NCBI GenBank assembly: GCA_900314645.1
Contig: OMWB01000003.1
Location: 124,001 to 188,000 of the forward strand
Reading direction: 5' to 3'
DNA length: 64,000 bases
Source of the DNA: an uncultured Actinomycetes bacterium
GTDB lineage: Bacteria; Actinomycetota; Coriobacteriia; Coriobacteriales; Atopobiaceae
This document shows positions 8,264 to 15,734 of the stretch, in pieces (within the stretch, counting starts at the first letter, position 1; each line of letters starts with the position of its first letter). Both the position numbers and the translations under genes were made by a program. The notes below the pieces were generated by a model. It searched no databases. It had not been told where the DNA came from and saw only the letters and a list, made by a program, of their open reading frames with translations.

Positions 8264-9325
8264 TTACAGGCTGGCCTTGTAGGTAGCAAGCTCGTCAGCG
8301 TTGGTCGGAACGACGATCTCGCCGGCCTTGATCTTCTCGATGACCTCGAGAGCTGCGTTGTAAACGTCGTCGGGGAGCAGGTCGTGCGTCGGGGCGATGC
8401 CCACGGCGTCCTCAGCGGCGCCCATGACGATGTTGCTGCCGCCCGCGAGCTCACCGGAGATGAGCTGCTGGGAGATCTGGTAGATGGCCTGGTCGACCTT
8501 CTTGAGGGCGGAGGTGATGACGGACTGGGGCGCGAGGTGAGCCTGGTCCATGTCGACGCCGATGGCGTAGACGCCGGCCTCGGCGCAAGCCTCGATCATG
8601 CCGTTGCCGGTGCCACCAGCAGCGTGATACAGAACGTCAGCGCCGTCCTGGATCATCTTCTGGGCGATGGACTTGCCCTTGGCGGCATCGCCGAAGGACT
8701 CTGCCCACTGGCCGGTGTAGGTGACGGAGAGGCCCTGCTCCTTGTTGGCATACTCGATGCCCGCATAGTAGCCCTGCTCGAACGGCTGCATGTACTCAGA
8801 GTTGATGCCGCCGACGAAGCCGACCTTGCCGGAGGTGGTCATGCGCGCTGCGACATAACCGACGGCGAAGGAGCACTCCTCCTGCTTGAAGGTGACGCCG
8901 GTCAGGTTGGCGGCGCCGTTGTTGTTGGTGGAGTCGACGATGGCGAACTGGACGTCGGGGTTGGCGTCGGCAGCCTCGTTGACCGCATCGCCCATGGCGA
9001 AGCCGACGCCCCAGATGAGCTGGGCACCGTCGTCAACGGCCTTGTCGATGTTGGTCATGTAGTCGGCGTCCTGCTTGGACTCGATGTAGGAGACATCCCA
9101 ACCAAGGTCGGTGCCGAGCTGCTGCATGCCAGCCCAGGAGAGCTGGTTGAAGGACTGGTCGTTGACGCCACCGGTATCGGTGATCATCGTGACCTTGACG
9201 TTAGCGTCAGCCGCGGGGGCCTCGCCACCAGCGGAGCTACCGCCGCCGCAGCCGGCCAGAACGGCCATCGCGCCAGCGCCGATGGTGCCAACAAAGGCAC
9301 GACGGGTCATCTTGGTGTCGATCAT
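8264..9325 (-). CDS. BmpA-family nucleoside-binding lipoprotein
   Basis: This extracytoplasmic solute-binding lipoprotein of 353 residues belongs to the BMP family (PnrA/TmpC-like), whose members bind purine or pyrimidine nucleosides. The signal peptide has twin arginines (MTRRAFVG) and a lipobox LAGC with Cys26, followed by a Gly/Ser-rich linker. Family features include DTGGVNDQSFNQLSW, GVGFAMGDAV and YHAAGGTGNG. The frame is open to 9427, but the ATG at 9325, directly before the signal peptide and with GAGGGAGAG upstream, is the likely start. It is encoded between deoD and the ABC genes, all on the same strand. Confidence 0.9.
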   Translation of the reverse strand: MIDTKMTRRAFVGTIGAGAMAVLAGCGGGSSAGGEAPAADANVKVTMITDTGGVNDQSFNQLSWAGMQQLGTDLGWDVSYIESKQDADYMTNIDKAVDDGAQLIWGVGFAMGDAVNEAADANPDVQFAIVDSTNNNGAANLTGVTFKQEECSFAVGYVAARMTTSGKVGFVGGINSEYMQPFEQGYYAGIEYANKEQGLSVTYTGQWAESFGDAAKGKSIAQKMIQDGADVLYHAAGGTGNGMIEACAEAGVYAIGVDMDQAHLAPQSVITSALKKVDQAIYQISQQLISGELAGGSNIVMGAAEDAVGIAPTHDLLPDDVYNAALEVIEKIKAGEIVVPTNADELATYKASL

Positions 9326-9451
9326 GTGCATCTCTCCCTCGAGATCGTGAGCCTTGGGCCCTGTGCCCGCAGCATCCTTCAGCGAGTATCGCTCGCCCGG
9401 TACCAACTTAGACGTACCAACAGCCATTCTACCGCGCTCACAGCTCGGTAA

Positions 9452-10159
9452 CTAGCACGTTATTGCAGTTTCCAGTGCGATTTCCATCATCTGCGTGAAC
9501 GAATTCTGACGCTCCTCGGCAGAGAGGATACCATCGCGCAGCACGAGGTCAGATACGGTCATGATGCCGAGTGCGCGCTTTCCGGCGGCGATGGCGTTGA
9601 GGTAGAGCGCGGTCGCCTCCATCTCGACGGCAAGGACGCCCATGTTGGCCCATGCCTGGCTCGCAGCACGATCGCTGTAGAAGACGTCCGTGGACAGCAG
9701 GTTGCCTACGTGATAGTCCGCACCGAGCTGCTCTGCGACCTCAGCCGCACGGCGGACGAGGGCGAAGTCCGCGATGGGGGAAAAGGTTCCTGGAAGCTTG
9801 TATTGGTCCGCGAAGTTGGAATCGGTGCAGGCTGCCTGTCCGATGACGATGTCTCGGAGGTCGACCTGTGGGGCGAGGCCGCCACAGGTGCCAATGCGGA
9901 TGATGGTATCCACATCGTAGAAGTGATAGAGCTCGTAGCTATAGATGGCGATGGAGGGAATGCCCATGCCCGAGCCCATGACCGAGAGGGTGTGGCCCTT
10001 GTAGGTGCCGGTGTAGCCGAGCATGCCACGGACTTCGTTGAAGCAGATGGGGTCATCGAGGAAGGTCTCAGCAACGACTTTGGCACGAAGTGGATCGCCC
10101 GGCATGAGGACGGTTTTGGCGATCTGGCCCTTGGTGGCGCTGTTGTGAGGGGTGGGCAT
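9452..10159 (-). CDS. deoD: Purine nucleoside phosphorylase, hexameric DeoD type
   Basis: This 235-residue NP-I family enzyme splits purine (deoxy)ribonucleosides with phosphate into base plus pentose-1-phosphate. Visible features are TPH near the N-terminus (His5), the phosphate loop MPGDPLRAK, GSGMGIPS (62-69), VEMEA (Glu179, Glu181) for ribose, and the catalytic Asp204 in TVSD. The usual residue after TVSD is often His; here it is Leu. It follows deoB by 40 bases and precedes the bmpA-like gene, fitting a purine branch of the salvage cluster. Confidence 0.95.
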   Translation of the reverse strand: MPTPHNSATKGQIAKTVLMPGDPLRAKVVAETFLDDPICFNEVRGMLGYTGTYKGHTLSVMGSGMGIPSIAIYSYELYHFYDVDTIIRIGTCGGLAPQVDLRDIVIGQAACTDSNFADQYKLPGTFSPIADFALVRRAAEVAEQLGADYHVGNLLSTDVFYSDRAASQAWANMGVLAVEMEATALYLNAIAAGKRALGIMTVSDLVLRDGILSAEERQNSFTQMMEIALETAITC

Positions 10160-10199
10160 GGCAACTCCTTTCCGATGTGACAGTCAAGGCATTCAGCTG

Positions 10200-11387
10200 T
10201 CAGTATTCCTGAATCTGTGCGAGGCGACTGGTGCCGACGCCGAGTGGATTCACGCCGAGGTAGTCCAGAACGGTTGCTGACACGTCGGCAAACGTCGGCA
10301 GGGTTCCGAGGTCGATGCCTTTGCGGACGTGCGGGCCCGTGATGAGCCAAGGCACATACTCGCGTGAGTGATCGGTCGAGGGAGTGATGGGATCGCAGCC
10401 ATGGTCGGCCGTGATCATGAGCAGGTCCTCGTCGCGCAGCTTTGCCATGAGCTCAGGGAGCTTGGCGTCAAAGTAGCTGATGGCCTTGGCGTAGCCGTCC
10501 ACGTCGTTGCGATGCCCGTAGATCATGTCGGTGTCAACCAAGTTGGTGAAGCACAGGCCGTTGAAGTCGCGATCCATCCAGGCGAGGGTCTTCTCGATGC
10601 CATCTGGGTTGTTCTTGGTCAGGATGTGGTCTGTGGTGCCGCGACCAGCGAAGATGTCGTAGATCTTGCCCACCGAAAGCACGTCAAGCCCTGCCGCCTT
10701 AGTCGCGTCAAGCATGGTGGTGCCGGTTGGTTCGAGCGAGAAGTCGTGGCGGCGCGGAGTGCGCTTGAAGGGCGGCTCGCCCTCAAAGGGACGTGCGATG
10801 ACGCGTGCGACGCCGTGCTCGTCAGTCAGGATGTTGCGCGCGAGCTGGCAGTACTGGTACAGCAGCTCTGGAGGCACGATGCTCTCGTGGGCGGCAATCT
10901 GGAACACGCTGTCCGCCGAGGTGTAGACGATGAGGTCACCGGTCTCGAGGTGCTCTTCTCCGAAGTCACGGATGACGTCGGTGCCTGAGTACGGCCTGTT
11001 ACACAGGACGTCGCGGCCCGTCGCCTCGCGGAAGGCGTCGAGCACCTCCTCGGGAAAGCCGTCGGGGTAGGTGGGAAAGCGCTTGGGGCTGATGACGCCA
11101 GCCAGCTCCCAATGGCCGACGGTGGTGTCCTTGCCCTGGCTTTCCTCCTGCAGGCGCGCAAAGGCGCCAGTGGGAGAGTCGATGGGCTTCAGCGGATGCT
11201 CGTACACGGACTCCAGCGCGCCTTCGATGTTGCAGAGGCCGAGCTGTGTCAGGTTGGGGATGTCAAAGAACGGGCTGGTAGCGCAGGCGCAGAGCGTATT
11301 GGAGCCCTCGTCTCCCCATGCGGCGGCGTCCGGCTCCTCGCCAATGCCAAAGCTGTCAAGAACGATGATGAAGACGCGCTTGCCCAT
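10200..11387 (-). CDS. deoB: Phosphopentomutase
   Basis: This cytoplasmic metalloenzyme of 395 residues is of the alkaline phosphatase superfamily. It interconverts (deoxy)ribose-1-phosphate and (deoxy)ribose-5-phosphate, linking nucleoside cleavage to the pentose phosphate pathway. The metal site is visible as VLDSFGIGEEPDA (Asp11), GDEGSNT, and the C-terminal ITADHGCDP and STDHSREYVPW. Length and N-terminus match the family. It is the first gene of the minus-strand salvage block and is divergent from the pseudouridine genes. Confidence 0.96.
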   Translation of the reverse strand: MGKRVFIIVLDSFGIGEEPDAAAWGDEGSNTLCACATSPFFDIPNLTQLGLCNIEGALESVYEHPLKPIDSPTGAFARLQEESQGKDTTVGHWELAGVISPKRFPTYPDGFPEEVLDAFREATGRDVLCNRPYSGTDVIRDFGEEHLETGDLIVYTSADSVFQIAAHESIVPPELLYQYCQLARNILTDEHGVARVIARPFEGEPPFKRTPRRHDFSLEPTGTTMLDATKAAGLDVLSVGKIYDIFAGRGTTDHILTKNNPDGIEKTLAWMDRDFNGLCFTNLVDTDMIYGHRNDVDGYAKAISYFDAKLPELMAKLRDEDLLMITADHGCDPITPSTDHSREYVPWLITGPHVRKGIDLGTLPTFADVSATVLDYLGVNPLGVGTSRLAQIQEY

Positions 11388-11517
11388 GGTTTCCTCACCT
11401 TTGTTGGAGCGATACGGTACCGCACATGATACCGCGCAGTCTTCTGCCGTCCGCTAGCGTATGTCGCTAAACTTGTCTTGCGGCGGCAATGAAGCCGCCC
11501 ATCGTGAAGGGCCGATC

Positions 11518-12444
11518 ATGAGCACAAAGCCCTACGTCGTCGTAGTGGGCGGCGCAAACATGGACATCGCGGGCACGCCCTCGGGTGCGCTCATTGCGCA
11601 TGACTCCAACGTGGGAACCGTGCGGCTCTCGCACGGGGGTGTGGGCAGAAACATCGCCCACAACCTGGCCCTGTTGGGAGTTGACGTACGGCTGATCACG
11701 GTGTTTGGCACCGACGAGCTGGCGATTACCCTCAAGGCGGGGTGTGCCGCCGTGGGCATCGACATCACGCCCTCGCTGACGGTTCCTCACGGCGCCACTT
11801 CTACCTACCTCTACGTGACCGATGCTGCAGGCGAGATGCAAGTTGCCATCAACGACATGGCCATTACCGAGCACCTGACCCCTTACGTCCTGCTTCCCAA
11901 CCTTGACCTGCTTAACCAGGCTGCTGTGGTGGTCATGGAGACGAATCTCCCAGAAGGCACTATTGCGTGGCTGGCAGACCACGTTACGGCGCCCCTCTTC
12001 TGCGACCCCATCTCAACGGCCAAGGCCCAAAAGCTCGAAGGCTACGTGGGGAGCATCCATACGCTGAAGCCCAATCGCTTGGAGGCGCAGCAGCTTACTG
12101 GTGTTGGCATCCACGATGAATGGAGCCTCTCACATGCGTGCGATCAGCTGCTTGCCACGGGCCTTGAGCAGGCATTTGTTTCGCTTGGAGCCGAGGGGCT
12201 CCTCTGTGCGGACCGACACCGTTCCATACGCTTACCGCTGGCCACGGGTGAGGTTGTCAACACCACTGGTGCGGGCGACGCCATGATGGCGGGTTTGGTG
12301 TGGGCACATCTGAACGGTTTGGACCTCGAGAAGACTGGCATGGCAGGCATAGCGGCATCATCAATTGCCATACAGAGCGAGCAGACAGTCAATTCATATA
12401 TGAACGAAGCGTTGCTCAGAGAGCGGATGACGACGCTGGAATAG
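11518..12444 (+). CDS. psuK: PfkB-family carbohydrate kinase, probable pseudouridine kinase
   Basis: A ribokinase-like kinase of 308 residues. The N-terminal GGANMDIAG and a following GGVGRN motif, and the C-terminal anion-hole/catalytic motif TTGAGDAMMAG (GAGD about 251-254, Asp254), define the family. Pairing with psuG 12 bases downstream makes pseudouridine the likely substrate, phosphorylated at the 5' position before PsuG splits it. The frame opens at 11461, but the ATG at 11518 matches the family's N-terminus. Nucleoside kinases of this family are hard to tell apart, so the call rests on context. Confidence 0.85.
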   Translation: MSTKPYVVVVGGANMDIAGTPSGALIAHDSNVGTVRLSHGGVGRNIAHNLALLGVDVRLITVFGTDELAITLKAGCAAVGIDITPSLTVPHGATSTYLYVTDAAGEMQVAINDMAITEHLTPYVLLPNLDLLNQAAVVVMETNLPEGTIAWLADHVTAPLFCDPISTAKAQKLEGYVGSIHTLKPNRLEAQQLTGVGIHDEWSLSHACDQLLATGLEQAFVSLGAEGLLCADRHRSIRLPLATGEVVNTTGAGDAMMAGLVWAHLNGLDLEKTGMAGIAASSIAIQSEQTVNSYMNEALLRERMTTLE

Positions 12445-12456
12445 AAAGGAACCACC

Positions 12457-13386
12457 ATGAAGAATCTGAACGCATACCTTGACGTCTCGCCCGAGGTGGC
12501 TGCCGCACTTGCGGAGAACCGCCCCGTAGTGGCGCTCGAGTCGACCATCATTAGCCACGGTATGCCGTATCCACAAAACGTCGAGACGGCGCTGCATGTC
12601 GAGTCCATCGTGCGCGAGCAGGGTGCAGTCCCAGCAACGGTCGCCGTCATCAACGGCCGTCTGCGTGCGGGCCTGACGCCCGAGGAGATTGACTATCTGG
12701 GGCGCAAGGGCCGCGAGGTCATCAAGGTGAGTCGTCGTGACCTGCCCGTGGTGGTTGCGCGTGGTCTGGACGGAGCCACCACGGTGGCATCGACCATGAT
12801 CATCGCGGCGCTGGCGGGCATCGAGGTCTTTGCTACGGGCGGCATTGGCGGCGTGCATCGTGGGGCTGAGACCACCATGGACATCTCGGCTGACCTCGAG
12901 GAGCTGGCGATGACGCCGGTCATGGTGGTCTGCGCCGGCGCGAAGTCCATTCTTGACCTGGGCCTTACCCTCGAGTATCTGGAGACCAAGGGCGTGCCGG
13001 TGCTGGGCTACGGTACCGCGGAGCTGCCAGCGTTCTATACGCGTCAGTCGGGCTTTGGTGTGGACTATCGCGTGGACACGCCGGCCGAGCTTGCGTCCAT
13101 CTGGAACGCGAAGCGCGGCATGGGGCTTGCGGGCGGCGCCCTGGTGGCCAACCCCATCCCTGAGGAGTTCTCCATGGACAAGGCCACCATCGACAAGGCC
13201 ATCGGTCAAGCGCTGGCCGAGTGTGCCGAGCAGGGCATTCATGGCAAGGAGACCACGCCGTTCCTGCTTGCGCGCATCGCGGAGATTACGGGCAACGACT
13301 CCCTGGACTCCAACATCCAGCTCGTCTTCAACAACGTTGCCTTGGGCGCGCAGATCTCGAAGGAGCTCTGCCAGCTGCGCGCCTAG
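12457..13386 (+). CDS. psuG: Pseudouridine-5'-phosphate glycosidase
   Basis: This 309-residue enzyme cleaves the C-C glycosidic bond of pseudouridine 5'-phosphate to uracil and ribose-5-phosphate (reversibly). Conserved blocks are ALESTIISHGMPYPQN (Glu28), ATGGIGGVHRG with TMDISADL, and CAGAKSILDLG, which carry the Mn and substrate residues of the family. The length is normal and the start has AGAAAGGAACC upstream. With psuK it salvages pseudouridine from RNA turnover; the uracil and ribose-5-phosphate feed the same pools as the divergent deo genes. Confidence 0.95.
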   Translation: MKNLNAYLDVSPEVAAALAENRPVVALESTIISHGMPYPQNVETALHVESIVREQGAVPATVAVINGRLRAGLTPEEIDYLGRKGREVIKVSRRDLPVVVARGLDGATTVASTMIIAALAGIEVFATGGIGGVHRGAETTMDISADLEELAMTPVMVVCAGAKSILDLGLTLEYLETKGVPVLGYGTAELPAFYTRQSGFGVDYRVDTPAELASIWNAKRGMGLAGGALVANPIPEEFSMDKATIDKAIGQALAECAEQGIHGKETTPFLLARIAEITGNDSLDSNIQLVFNNVALGAQISKELCQLRA

Positions 13387-13408
13387 GGTCGAGTGACTAG
13401 CGTGGTGA

Positions 13409-13449
13409 CCTCGCTGCGGATGGGGGAGCATCCCCAAAACGCAGCGAGG
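13409..13449 (+). terminator. Large hairpin after psuG, possible terminator
   Basis: CCTCGCTGCG (13409-13418) pairs perfectly with CGCAGCGAGG (13440-13449), and a smaller GGGG/CCCC hairpin is nested inside. No clear U-tract follows, so termination is likely but not certain. Confidence 0.5.
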
Positions 13450-13531
13450 CACCTATTTGCGGCCTTAGCCAAACCTCCATCCCAGAAAAAAACCTAGAAA
13501 TGCAGTGCAAAAACGAGTATTGTATGGAGCG

Positions 13532-13664
13532 CATGGGCATAGGGCCCATGTAACGTATCTGTCGGCCCCCGAGAAGCATGTAAGTTTCCAACCGCGACCG
13601 GGCGCTCGCGCCCACGCCCAAGGCAGCGATCATGTTTGATCGGGGCCCCGTTTTCGAAAGGGGT
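13532..13664 (+). promoter_or_regulatory. Structured leader region upstream of rpsA
   Basis: The roughly 280-base gap before rpsA holds several perfect hairpins: CATGGGC/GCCCATG (13532-13550), GGGCGC/GCGCCC (13600-13613), and the palindrome CGGGGCCCCG (13640-13649) just before the ribosome binding site AAAGGGG. S1 genes are known to be autogenously controlled in some bacteria. A translational-control leader here is an inference. No Rfam family could be recognised by eye. Confidence 0.4.
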
Positions 13665-13670
13665 CCACCT

Positions 13671-14855
13671 TTGAGTGAGATTCAGAACTCGTCCATCTTC
13701 TCCCTGGATGATGTGTCCGATGAGGAGATGAACCAGCTCATCGACGGCACCATCACCGCCTTCGATGAGGGCGACCTGGTGACAGGCACCGTCGTCAAGA
13801 TCGAGCACGATGAGGTCCTGCTGGACATCGGCTTCAAGTCTGAGGGCGTCATTCCTTCGCGTGAGCTCTCCATCCGCAAGGACGTCGATCCCACCGAGAT
13901 CGTCGGCCTGGGCGAGGAGATCGAGGCCCTGGTTCTCCAGAAGGAGGACAAGGAAGGCCGTCTGATCCTCTCCAAGAAGCGTGCTGAGTACGAGCGCGCT
14001 TGGAACCGCGTCGAGGAGAAGTTCAACGGTGGCGAGAACGTCGAGGGCGAGGTCATCGAGGTTGTCAAGGGCGGCCTGATTCTCGACATCGGCCTGCGTG
14101 GCTTCCTGCCCGCGTCCCTGGTTGACCTTCGTCGCGTCAAGGACCTCTCTGCCTACATGGGCACCCGCATCGAGGCCCGCGTCATCGAGATGGATCGCAA
14201 CCGCAACAACGTCGTGCTTTCCCGTCGCGTGGTGCTCGAGGAGGCCCGCAAGGCCGAGCGCTCCGAGATCCTCTCCAAGCTCCAGCCCGGCATGCGCCTC
14301 AAGGGCGTCGTGTCCTCCATCGTGGACTTTGGTGCCTTCGTGGACCTGGGCGGCATCGACGGCCTGATCCACATTTCCGAGCTCTCTTGGAACCACGTCA
14401 ACCACCCGTCCGAGGTTGTCAAGGTTGGCCAGGAGGTGGAGGTCCAGGTGCTGGACGTCGACCTCAACCGCGAGCGCATCTCCCTTGGTCTCAAGCAGAC
14501 CACCGAGGATCCTTGGCGTTCGCTCGTCAAGAAGTATCCTGTCGGCGCCATCGTCGAGGGTGTCGTCACCAAGCTCGTCACCTTCGGTGCCTTCGTTGAC
14601 CTTGGCGACGGCGTTGAGGGCCTGGTGCACATCTCCGAGATGGCCCGCCAGCACGTCGACGCTCCCGCGCAGGTCTGCGCTGTGGGCGACACCGTCCAGG
14701 TGAAGGTCATGGAGATCGACCTCGACCGTCGTCGCATCTCCCTGTCCATGAAGGCCGCTGCCGAGACGCTGGGCGTCGAGGTCGAGGTCAAGCCCATGGA
14801 CAAGCCTGAGGACGAGGCTGCCGAGGAGGCCCCTGCCGAGGAGACCGCCGAGTAG
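13671..14855 (+). CDS. rpsA: 30S ribosomal protein S1, four S1 domains
   Basis: This RNA-binding ribosomal protein helps mRNA docking during initiation. Four S1/OB domains are visible at about residues 34-104, 122-186, 205-275 and 292-362, with repeated GAFVDLG and GLVHISE motifs and an acidic Glu/Ala-rich tail. The second block (VKGGLILDIGLRGFLPASLV) is highly conserved in actinobacterial S1. The frame is open from an ATG at 13632, but the TTG at 13671 (giving SEIQNSSIF) has AAAGGGG at a proper distance and no odd Pro-rich leader, so I prefer it (394 residues). A good terminator follows. Confidence 0.93.
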   Translation: MSEIQNSSIFSLDDVSDEEMNQLIDGTITAFDEGDLVTGTVVKIEHDEVLLDIGFKSEGVIPSRELSIRKDVDPTEIVGLGEEIEALVLQKEDKEGRLILSKKRAEYERAWNRVEEKFNGGENVEGEVIEVVKGGLILDIGLRGFLPASLVDLRRVKDLSAYMGTRIEARVIEMDRNRNNVVLSRRVVLEEARKAERSEILSKLQPGMRLKGVVSSIVDFGAFVDLGGIDGLIHISELSWNHVNHPSEVVKVGQEVEVQVLDVDLNRERISLGLKQTTEDPWRSLVKKYPVGAIVEGVVTKLVTFGAFVDLGDGVEGLVHISEMARQHVDAPAQVCAVGDTVQVKVMEIDLDRRRISLSMKAAAETLGVEVEVKPMDKPEDEAAEEAPAEETAE

Positions 14856-14882
14856 TCTTTGCGCTACAAGCTGTACGTGAGT

Positions 14883-14911
14883 GAGGGCCACCTTCGGGTG
14901 GCCCTCTTTGT
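14883..14911 (+). terminator. Rho-independent terminator of rpsA
   Basis: GAGGGCCACC (14883-14892) and GGTGGCCCTC (14897-14906) form a 10-bp stem with a stable TTCG loop, followed by TTTGT. Confidence 0.9.
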
Positions 14912-14916
14912 AACGC

Positions 14917-14953
14917 AACCCGAACGAATGGGACAGGCACTGTAGTTCGGGTT
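14917..14953. repeat. REP-like dispersed inverted repeat, copy A
   Basis: AACCCGAAC (14917-14925) and GTTCGGGTT (14945-14953) form a perfect 9-bp stem around a loop containing TGGGACAGGCAC. A related sequence lies at 39017-39090: the two share about 22 of 27 bases around TGGGACAGGCAC. Such short GC-rich palindromes between genes behave like REP elements in many bacteria. Confidence 0.6.
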
Positions 14954-14972
14954 TGGGTCGAGGGGTGATGCC

Positions 14973-15602
14973 ATGGACGTGTCGGCGCCGATACTGGTCT
15001 CGGGGTTTGAGCCGTTCGGAGGCGAGACTGTCAACGCCTCATGGGAGGCGGTGCGTCTGCTCCCTGACGAGATTGACGGGCACCCCGTGAAGAAGCTGCT
15101 GCTACCCGTTGAGTTTGGTCGTTCGGGCGATGTGCTGGAGGAGGCCATCTGCGCCGAGCGCCCGTGCATAGCCATCGCGGTGGGGGAGGCGGGTGGCCGC
15201 GCGCACCTCACGGTCGAGCGTGTGGCCGTCAACCTCATGCGAGCGCGCATCCCTGACAATGCGGGGTTCCAGCCTGATGGCATTTCGATTGTCCCGGGAG
15301 GGCCCGACGCGTATCTGGCGACCCTTCCGGTGGATGCGTGCGTCGAGGCAGCACGCAAGGCGGGCGTCCCCGCCCAGCCATCCGAGACGGCCGGCCTCTA
15401 TGTATGCAATCAGGCTCTGTATCGAATGCTGCACGTTATGTCATGCAATCACATGCATATCAAGGCCGGTTTCATCCACGTTCCGTACCTGCCGTGCCAG
15501 GTGCTCGAAAAGCCCGGAAAACCCTTCTGTCCTGCGGATATATCGGCAGCGGGCATCGTCGCGGCGATACGCGAGACCTTATGTTTCCGAGTCGTTAGGT
15601 AA
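14973..15602 (+). CDS. pcp: Pyroglutamyl-peptidase I
   Basis: This cytoplasmic cysteine peptidase (family C15, 209 residues) removes N-terminal pyroglutamate from peptides. The catalytic triad is visible: Glu82 in LTVERVAVN, Cys145 in AGLYVCNQALY and His169 in AGFIHVPYLP. The N-terminal motif SGFEPFGG is conserved. It precedes the peptide ABC transporter, which fits peptide use. The start ATG at 14973 lies 20 bases after the REP-like palindrome. Confidence 0.95.
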   Translation: MDVSAPILVSGFEPFGGETVNASWEAVRLLPDEIDGHPVKKLLLPVEFGRSGDVLEEAICAERPCIAIAVGEAGGRAHLTVERVAVNLMRARIPDNAGFQPDGISIVPGGPDAYLATLPVDACVEAARKAGVPAQPSETAGLYVCNQALYRMLHVMSCNHMHIKAGFIHVPYLPCQVLEKPGKPFCPADISAAGIVAAIRETLCFRVVR

Positions 15603-15734
15603 AAGCAAAAGAAGTTGATATTCAAAACTTATTGCAAGACCATTAACGGGATTCTCTGGCAGTTTGCAGCGTTTTGCTCCAAAAAGGGAGAGTGGGGCGT
15701 GCGTCCAGAGGACGGAGAAGAAGGAGAGATATCT

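Noticed and set aside
11388..11517. Specific operator between deoB and psuK
   Set aside because: A palindrome CGGTACCG and repeated TACCGC are present, but not distinctive enough to call a site.
13494..14918. Minus-strand reading frame of 474 codons
   Set aside because: Shadow of rpsA, caused by high GC third positions.
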